Under the pieces are notes generated by a model. The model was not told where the DNA came from. It ran no database searches and was given only the letters and a program-made list of their open reading frames with translations. From assembly GCA_009859145.1 (NCBI GenBank), contig VRVR01000032.1:28854-92853 (forward strand): a DNA stretch of 64,000 nt, given 5' to 3'. A program made the translations under genes and the position numbers. The stretch comes from Andalucia godoyi. Its lineage: Eukaryota > Discoba > Jakobea > Jakobida > Andaluciidae. Shown here one piece after another: positions 58,905-64,000 of this stretch (the first letter of the stretch is position 1; each line of letters opens with the position of its first letter).

Positions 58905-61900
58905 TTAGAAATCCGTGTCACTGGCACTAAAGGCAACAGACAATGAATCGAGTCTTCGGATAAGCTCTGCGGTTCGCTTGACTTCGGGAACATGCGACGA
59001 CTTTGCTTCCTCGAGCTTCTTGTCGTCGTCGATGCTCGACAAGGCCTGGATGCATACTTTGAGTCGATTGACAGTGTTGTTCACACTCTTGATAAGACGA
59101 ACAGTCTCGCCAGCATACAAATGGTTTTCCACGACAATCTTCATCACAGAACGGTGGCGGAAGAAATCCATCAAACACGAGTCCAGGAGCGCCGAATTGT
59201 CTGCAAGAGCAATCAGCTCAGGGTCCAAGGAAACACCTTCCCAGGCATGTAGAACAATGTCGTCTTTTGAGGTAAAAATGTCAAGCAGACCACCTCCAAC
59301 TGCCGAAAAGACGGAGCGAGCCCCGACGATGTACGATTCCTGGGCCGCAAAGAGATCGCCAAGATACGCATTGCGACGTTCAGGAGAACGAACAAGGCGC
59401 GATGCGAACAACGCAAACAACGGAGCTCTAACAAACGTCGTGACGGAACTCTCGGCACGATCACGCATGGTTGACACGTACTTGCTCCACAACGACAAGA
59501 CTTTGGAAGTGTACTCGCGCATGTCCGTATCCATCGTTCGGTTGCCATGCGACGGTAAAATTCTTTCAAAAGGATAGCCGCGGACCGCCGCACGGGGCTC
59601 AAGAAGGCGCGCCACCAGCGTTTGCATCAAGGATTGTTCAGAGTTGAACGAATACTTCGGATCCGTGAAACGCTCTTTCGCGAGCATGTTCAGCATGAAG
59701 AAAACATGAGGAGCAGTTTTCCACAATTGCGTAACAAGGTGAGAAATTTCCCGGGGCTGGCAATGACGATCCATCAGACCCTCACGGGCCAAAAACTCGA
59801 GTTGGAAGAGGAGCTGTTCACTCACAAGCATGCGGTCTGTTTGCAGAGGCTGTTCAAGAACTCGACGAACCGATCGTTGAAGTGGGCTCTCCTCCAGTCG
59901 AAGCTGCTGCTCGCGAAGTGATGCGTTGGCGGACAAAGGAGGCTGAGGAGGAAGAGCCTGCATGAGCTTCAAGACGGATATCGAGGAAAGCGGGTACTTG
60001 CCGTGCAAAAACGGAAGATCCGAACAAACGAAGCGTGTTTGCAGACGCGAGGGCATGCCAAAGAAATAAACACTTCCAAAGGTCTCCTTGAAACCTCGAC
60101 GCCCCGCGCGACCTGCGCACTGTTGAAAGATAGTGGGATACAAATAGCGAACATCTCCACCGAAAAAGACAGCAGAACGACACGCCATATTCACTCCTTG
60201 CGCAAGCGTACCGGTTGCAAAAACACACTTCATCTTTCCCAGACGGAACAGCGACTCAATCAGGAACCGTTTCTTTCGCCAGACTTTGTTGTGATGCGCG
60301 CCAATTCCGTGACGGAATGCAGCTTGGCGCATAATACGATCCTCCACTTCGCGATCATCTATAAACCGTCCAAATGAGTTTTGGCGAGATGCATCCTCGA
60401 AAATGATCTTGTTTTCAACAAACTTGAAAATGAGGAACTTGATGAGTCTTTCAACCTGCGTGAAGTTGTCCAGCAACGGGGGAACCACGCTGAGGGTCGG
60501 AGACTTTTCAGAAATCTCCTCTTCTTGCTCTTGTTCGGCATCATCGTGCTCATCACCTTCATATTGATCCTCGCTCTCGCTCTCGTTATCGTTCTCCTCG
60601 CCTTCTTGGCTCCGCTTTAACGCGGTCGCTTTCTGGAGAGCTTTCTGAGCGGCAGCCTTCTTATCAGCGGCCTTCTTGCTGGCGGCCGCAACAGCTACTG
60701 CGACAGCTGCGGCATCGCGTCCACAGAACAAAACCTTGAGCAAGTCGCGCAACTTCAATTCTGCAGCAATGCGTTGCTGCTCCAACTGGCGCATCTCTGC
60801 AGCAATACCAGAAGACACGATTTTCCCGCCCTTATTTGCACCAGGGCGATCTGAACGCATCGCCTTCTCTTGTTGCTGTGATTGCGTGTATTCTTGGTCC
60901 TTCTCATTGTAAGCATTTTCAATTTCGCGAATTTCGATGGCAACATTTTCCGCTTCGCGAATGCGGGGAATCAAGGTTGCGACAACGTGGGCAACATCCG
61001 AAACATTCTCGCGTCTGCAAAACTCCTGGAGTTCGGTAGCAGACGGGACATGGAACTCAATCTTTTCAAACAATCTGCGCATCACTTCGTCATCAAACGA
61101 CTTTTCTCGGATGGCAGTGGGCAGGAAACGCGAAACAAGATCGTCGCATTCCAAGAACACCGTCAAGTGGCGGGCAGACGCAGAGCAACGAGATCTGTTC
61201 AAGTCAAACACCAGCGCAGGCAACCCCTTGTTCTTTTCCAATGTCTTGTACATTCTGTACACGGGATGGTTCTGATAGTCCACATAGTACGCAGAGGGAT
61301 CGCCCAAAACCGGATCTTGATCCACAGCTGAGTAGATTGGGGCATAATTTTCTTGTTTTCGGAGAGACTCAATGGCCTGCGACACTGCCTTTCGATTCAA
61401 ATCAACAGCAGCCGCAGATGTCCTGTCGTCATTCAATGACCAAACAATGAAGTCACGCAAGTTGGCATCCCACTTACGAATCAACGTGCGCGTCACCACA
61501 GGCTCTGGGTCATCGCTGCCGTTGATATTGAAGTAGTCGCACGTCGCAGGATCAAAATGCTCAACGAGGATTCTTGTCGCCTCCCCGTGCTTATTCAACG
61601 AAGAAAAGGCGGCACGCAAGGCGTCGAATGTCTGAACAACATGGCGGGGTGCAATTGCAGGAAAGCGGTCAGCATCGCGAGGATTCGATAACGACGGAGA
61701 AACGAAGCACAGAGGAGAAAATGAGGAAACCTTGAGTTCCGAGCCTTCGGGATAGAAGGTTCCATAAACCAGATCCGTAACACGTTCCCAAACCTGAATC
61801 AAGCAAACTGGCTCTTTGCGATTCAAAAGCTTCAAGAGCGTGTAGATCTCATCAGAATTTCCGACGGAAGCCGACAGCGCAAGGTAAGGGCAAGAAATCA

Positions 61901-64000
61901 TCTGCAAATTCTGGGCCCAAACTTCTCCCTCATCTCCGGAAATATTATGAATTTCATCAAACACAACAAATCGCAGGTTTTCGCGAAGTGCGGCAGCCGC
62001 GTTGTCATTTCCAAGAAGCATCTCATTCAAAATTTCTGGCTTGGTAACGAGAATACGAGCATCCTCGTTCAAGCTATCCTCGCCAGATGCAAACCCGATC
62101 ATTGGACTCTTATTGTCCGATACATTCGACATCTGCATCAAACCAAAGACTTCAGAATATGTCTGTGTAACCAAAGGACCCGATGGAGCAACGAAAACGA
62201 CTCGACCAGTCGAATCTTCACGCAGGATGCGCTCCATGACTACATACGACAAGAAAGACTTTCCGACAGATGTAGGACCCACAACTAGCGAGGACACATT
62301 TGCACAAATGGCCTCCATCAAACGAATCTGCCAGAGATCGGGCTCAAACTGAACAGATCCTCGGATACAGTCCATCATGGCACGCTGGGAGACGTTCAAC
62401 GGGATGATTTGCTCCGTTCCATCAGCGTCAATGATATTTTCCTTGTCATCAAACGCTGAAACGCACAGTCGGAGCGCACGAGCCTTCTTAGCAACCTGCA
62501 GATGGGCGTGCTTCTTGTAAAACAAATTGTTCAGCCGAAGGATGCGCTTGGGGTCGTGCTTAGGAGAAGACCACTCCAAGTCGTCAGGGATCTCGACCAG
62601 CTGCTGCAACACGGTTCTCTTCTTTGCCACAGGCCCACGAAGTTCCTCCACGCTTTTTCCTTGTTTCGCTGCTTCTTTCTTTTCTTTCTCTTCTTTGATC
62701 TTCAGCAACATCTTTTCCTTGCTGCTCAAGGGTTTTTCTTTTTCCTTCTTCTCCTTCTTTTTCCCTCCTTTCACATTTGCATCCGCCTCGTCCGCTTCAG
62801 TGGATATCTCCTCCACTTCGGGTTTCGGAATCTTCTCCATGAGAGAGACCATATCCAAGAAACGATCGCGAAGCTCGTCCCTGACCTTTTTGTCCGTTTT
62901 TTTCTTCTTTGCCTCTTCCAGAAACGCAGGAATAAACAGGGTTCGCGGGTCTTTGCCGCCATTCAGCGATTTTGCGTATTCCGCAAGGCGGTTTGCCTTC
63001 TGGGACAGCTTTCGTTGATACCGCTTCAATGCTCGCGCATCGGTGGGAATCTTTGGTTTTTCCGTTTCCCAAATTGCCTTCATGGCTCCATTCCACTTGT
63101 ATCGATCGCGGAAGCCATCAAGAAATCCAAGGTATTTCTTCTCTGCAGCGTCTGCCTCTCCTTTGCCCATCAGATCCGCCATAGCTTTAACGTCTACACC
63201 GAGCACCGTTTGAATGACAGTATGTTCGAGTGGCAACAATCGACTAACAGGAATGGCGGCCGCGTCGCGAGGCTTTTCGGGAGACTCTCTGATGAACTGC
63301 CCAAGAAGCCGCCCGTCCATCGAAAGCACAAACGTCTCGAAATCTTCCGATCCATAATTCTTTAGGAGAATGGCGGTGGAGAAGCCCGCAGACTGGACAA
63401 ACGCAGCCACTTCTCTACCAACGGCCGACTCCGAGGGCGAATCCGAAATCGACATGGCTTCCATTTGCTCTGTGACTTCTTCTTCGTCAGAGACCATGTC
63501 CTCCCAGTCGTCGACTGGTTCTTCATCATCGTCCCACGATTCTGGAACTTCATTTTCCGCCTCCTGCTCAACGTACAGCGTGGCTGATGATGCATCCGCT
63601 CCGCCTGCTTCGCCAGTCCACACACCAGGCCTCGAGGAAACTGTCCCGGTATGACCGGAGAACAGCTGATTGATGGTCGAAAGCTGTGACTTGGAAAGCC
63701 GAATCATGACAGCCGAGACAAAACGAGGATCTAGAATGTCAAAGACGCACTGCAATTGTTCGGACTCGAACTTTGCGAAATCTACGGATTCCAAAAGGAT
63801 TCTAGACATGGACGAAAGTAGGACCTCGGTTGCGGACACGATAAATGCTTCTGATGCGCCTGGCGCAATCTGGTCGAGATGAACCAGCCGAATCTCCAAA
63901 GGCGCATTGTATTGCAGGTAGAGGGCGACGGTGAGAGTTTGCAGAAAAGCTTCCGCAACAGCCGAACCCTTCAGCGGGGACAGCAACTTCAACTCCCGCA
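58905..64000 (-). CDS. DDX60: DDX60-type Ski2-like DExH helicase (5' part beyond window)
   Basis: At least 1,697 residues; the frame is still open at the right edge with no ATG near the expected start, so the N-terminus is missing. Helicase motifs: Q-like region LWQIRLMEAI; Walker A VVGPTSVGKSF (about 62253-62283); VFVAPSGPLV; VTKPEIL; DEIH in VVFDEIHNI (about 61946-61960); motif III LSAS; C-terminal motifs FATGTLAQGVN and QQCAGRAGRRGF (about 60086-60126). Long Lys/Glu-rich inserts lie between the N-terminal region and core and between RecA domains, and a helical DDX60 C-terminal domain follows. Vertebrate DDX60 acts in RNA sensing and decay; yeast Ski2 relatives feed the exosome. The role in a protist is unknown. 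Confidence 0.9.
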   Translation of the reverse strand, partial: RELKLLSPLKGSAVAEAFLQTLTVALYLQYNAPLEIRLVHLDQIAPGASEAFIVSATEVLLSSMSRILLESVDFAKFESEQLQCVFDILDPRFVSAVMIRLSKSQLSTINQLFSGHTGTVSSRPGVWTGEAGGADASSATLYVEQEAENEVPESWDDDEEPVDDWEDMVSDEEEVTEQMEAMSISDSPSESAVGREVAAFVQSAGFSTAILLKNYGSEDFETFVLSMDGRLLGQFIRESPEKPRDAAAIPVSRLLPLEHTVIQTVLGVDVKAMADLMGKGEADAAEKKYLGFLDGFRDRYKWNGAMKAIWETEKPKIPTDARALKRYQRKLSQKANRLAEYAKSLNGGKDPRTLFIPAFLEEAKKKKTDKKVRDELRDRFLDMVSLMEKIPKPEVEEISTEADEADANVKGGKKKEKKEKEKPLSSKEKMLLKIKEEKEKKEAAKQGKSVEELRGPVAKKRTVLQQLVEIPDDLEWSSPKHDPKRILRLNNLFYKKHAHLQVAKKARALRLCVSAFDDKENIIDADGTEQIIPLNVSQRAMMDCIRGSVQFEPDLWQIRLMEAICANVSSLVVGPTSVGKSFLSYVVMERILREDSTGRVVFVAPSGPLVTQTYSEVFGLMQMSNVSDNKSPMIGFASGEDSLNEDARILVTKPEILNEMLLGNDNAAAALRENLRFVVFDEIHNISGDEGEVWAQNLQMISCPYLALSASVGNSDEIYTLLKLLNRKEPVCLIQVWERVTDLVYGTFYPEGSELKVSSFSPLCFVSPSLSNPRDADRFPAIAPRHVVQTFDALRAAFSSLNKHGEATRILVEHFDPATCDYFNINGSDDPEPVVTRTLIRKWDANLRDFIVWSLNDDRTSAAAVDLNRKAVSQAIESLRKQENYAPIYSAVDQDPVLGDPSAYYVDYQNHPVYRMYKTLEKNKGLPALVFDLNRSRCSASARHLTVFLECDDLVSRFLPTAIREKSFDDEVMRRLFEKIEFHVPSATELQEFCRRENVSDVAHVVATLIPRIREAENVAIEIREIENAYNEKDQEYTQSQQQEKAMRSDRPGANKGGKIVSSGIAAEMRQLEQQRIAAELKLRDLLKVLFCGRDAAAVAVAVAAASKKAADKKAAAQKALQKATALKRSQEGEENDNESESEDQYEGDEHDDAEQEQEEEISEKSPTLSVVPPLLDNFTQVERLIKFLIFKFVENKIIFEDASRQNSFGRFIDDREVEDRIMRQAAFRHGIGAHHNKVWRKKRFLIESLFRLGKMKCVFATGTLAQGVNMACRSAVFFGGDVRYLYPTIFQQCAGRAGRRGFKETFGSVYFFGMPSRLQTRFVCSDLPFLHGKYPLSSISVLKLMQALPPQPPLSANASLREQQLRLEESPLQRSVRRVLEQPLQTDRMLVSEQLLFQLEFLAREGLMDRHCQPREISHLVTQLWKTAPHVFFMLNMLAKERFTDPKYSFNSEQSLMQTLVARLLEPRAAVRGYPFERILPSHGNRTMDTDMREYTSKVLSLWSKYVSTMRDRAESSVTTFVRAPLFALFASRLVRSPERRNAYLGDLFAAQESYIVGARSVFSAVGGGLLDIFTSKDDIVLHAWEGVSLDPELIALADNSALLDSCLMDFFRHRSVMKIVVENHLYAGETVRLIKSVNNTVNRLKVCIQALSSIDDDKKLEEAKSSHVPEVKRTAELIRRLDSLSVAFSASDTDF

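Noticed and set aside
62502-63365. 287-codon plus-strand ORF
   Set aside because: Antisense shadow of the Lys/Glu-rich part of the DDX60-type gene, giving Phe/Leu-rich artefact.

Overview
This window is nuclear DNA from an intron-poor, gene-dense unicellular eukaryote that is very probably flagellated. Intact protein genes lie on both strands roughly every 1.5-2 kb. Gaps are short and AT-rich, rich in homopolymers and microsatellites. I can place only three spliceosomal introns with confidence, each close to the 5' end of its gene and each starting GTATG (in SF3A3, the type I DnaJ and the Fused kinase). The gene set is eukaryotic core: spliceosome (SF3A3, PRP4 kinase), ribosome (RPL35), Rab32, MOB1, PEX5, Msp1/ATAD1, Fused/STK36, and glycogen branching enzyme. 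A Fused orthologue with its C-terminal repeat region, plus a FAM92-like BAR protein, argue for a motile cilium. There is no sign of plastid genes. I cannot name the taxon from sequence alone; a jakobid-like or similar compact protist genome is only a guess.

Layout. 0-9.6 kb: PEBP, SF3A3, MIF, three unrecognised or weakly recognised proteins, a TMEM33-like membrane protein and RPL35. 9.6-21.5 kb: a tRNA-like element, a small membrane protein, Rab32, MOB1, quinolinate phosphoribosyltransferase, PRP4 kinase, a metallophosphoesterase, a disordered protein with a prenylation-type C-terminus, and an RlmI-like RNA methyltransferase next to a very long (CA)n tract. 22-33 kb: a chromate-type transporter, an unknown protein, a BTB protein, Msp1, an SDR, a mitochondrial MBL-fold hydrolase and a farnesylation-type DnaJ. 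34-53 kb: coiled-coil, armadillo, IQ and BAR proteins surrounding Fused kinase and glycogen branching enzyme; many carry short R-P-x-S-A motifs. 53-64 kb: tRNA-Pro(AGG), a near-perfect 290-bp dispersed repeat, a 3-ketoacyl-CoA-reductase-type SDR, a CFA-synthase-type methyltransferase, PEX5, and a DDX60-type helicase that runs off the right edge.

The most interesting structures are: two coding frames at 34.2-36.1 kb that are in phase and separated by a single TGA followed directly by ATG; two dispersed non-coding repeat families, one with an almost identical second copy about 110 bp upstream of tRNA-Pro; microsatellites sitting a few bases to about 100 bases upstream of several start codons; and the R-P-x-S-A motif shared by neighbouring putative ciliary proteins. 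No toxin gene and no viral gene was recognised.
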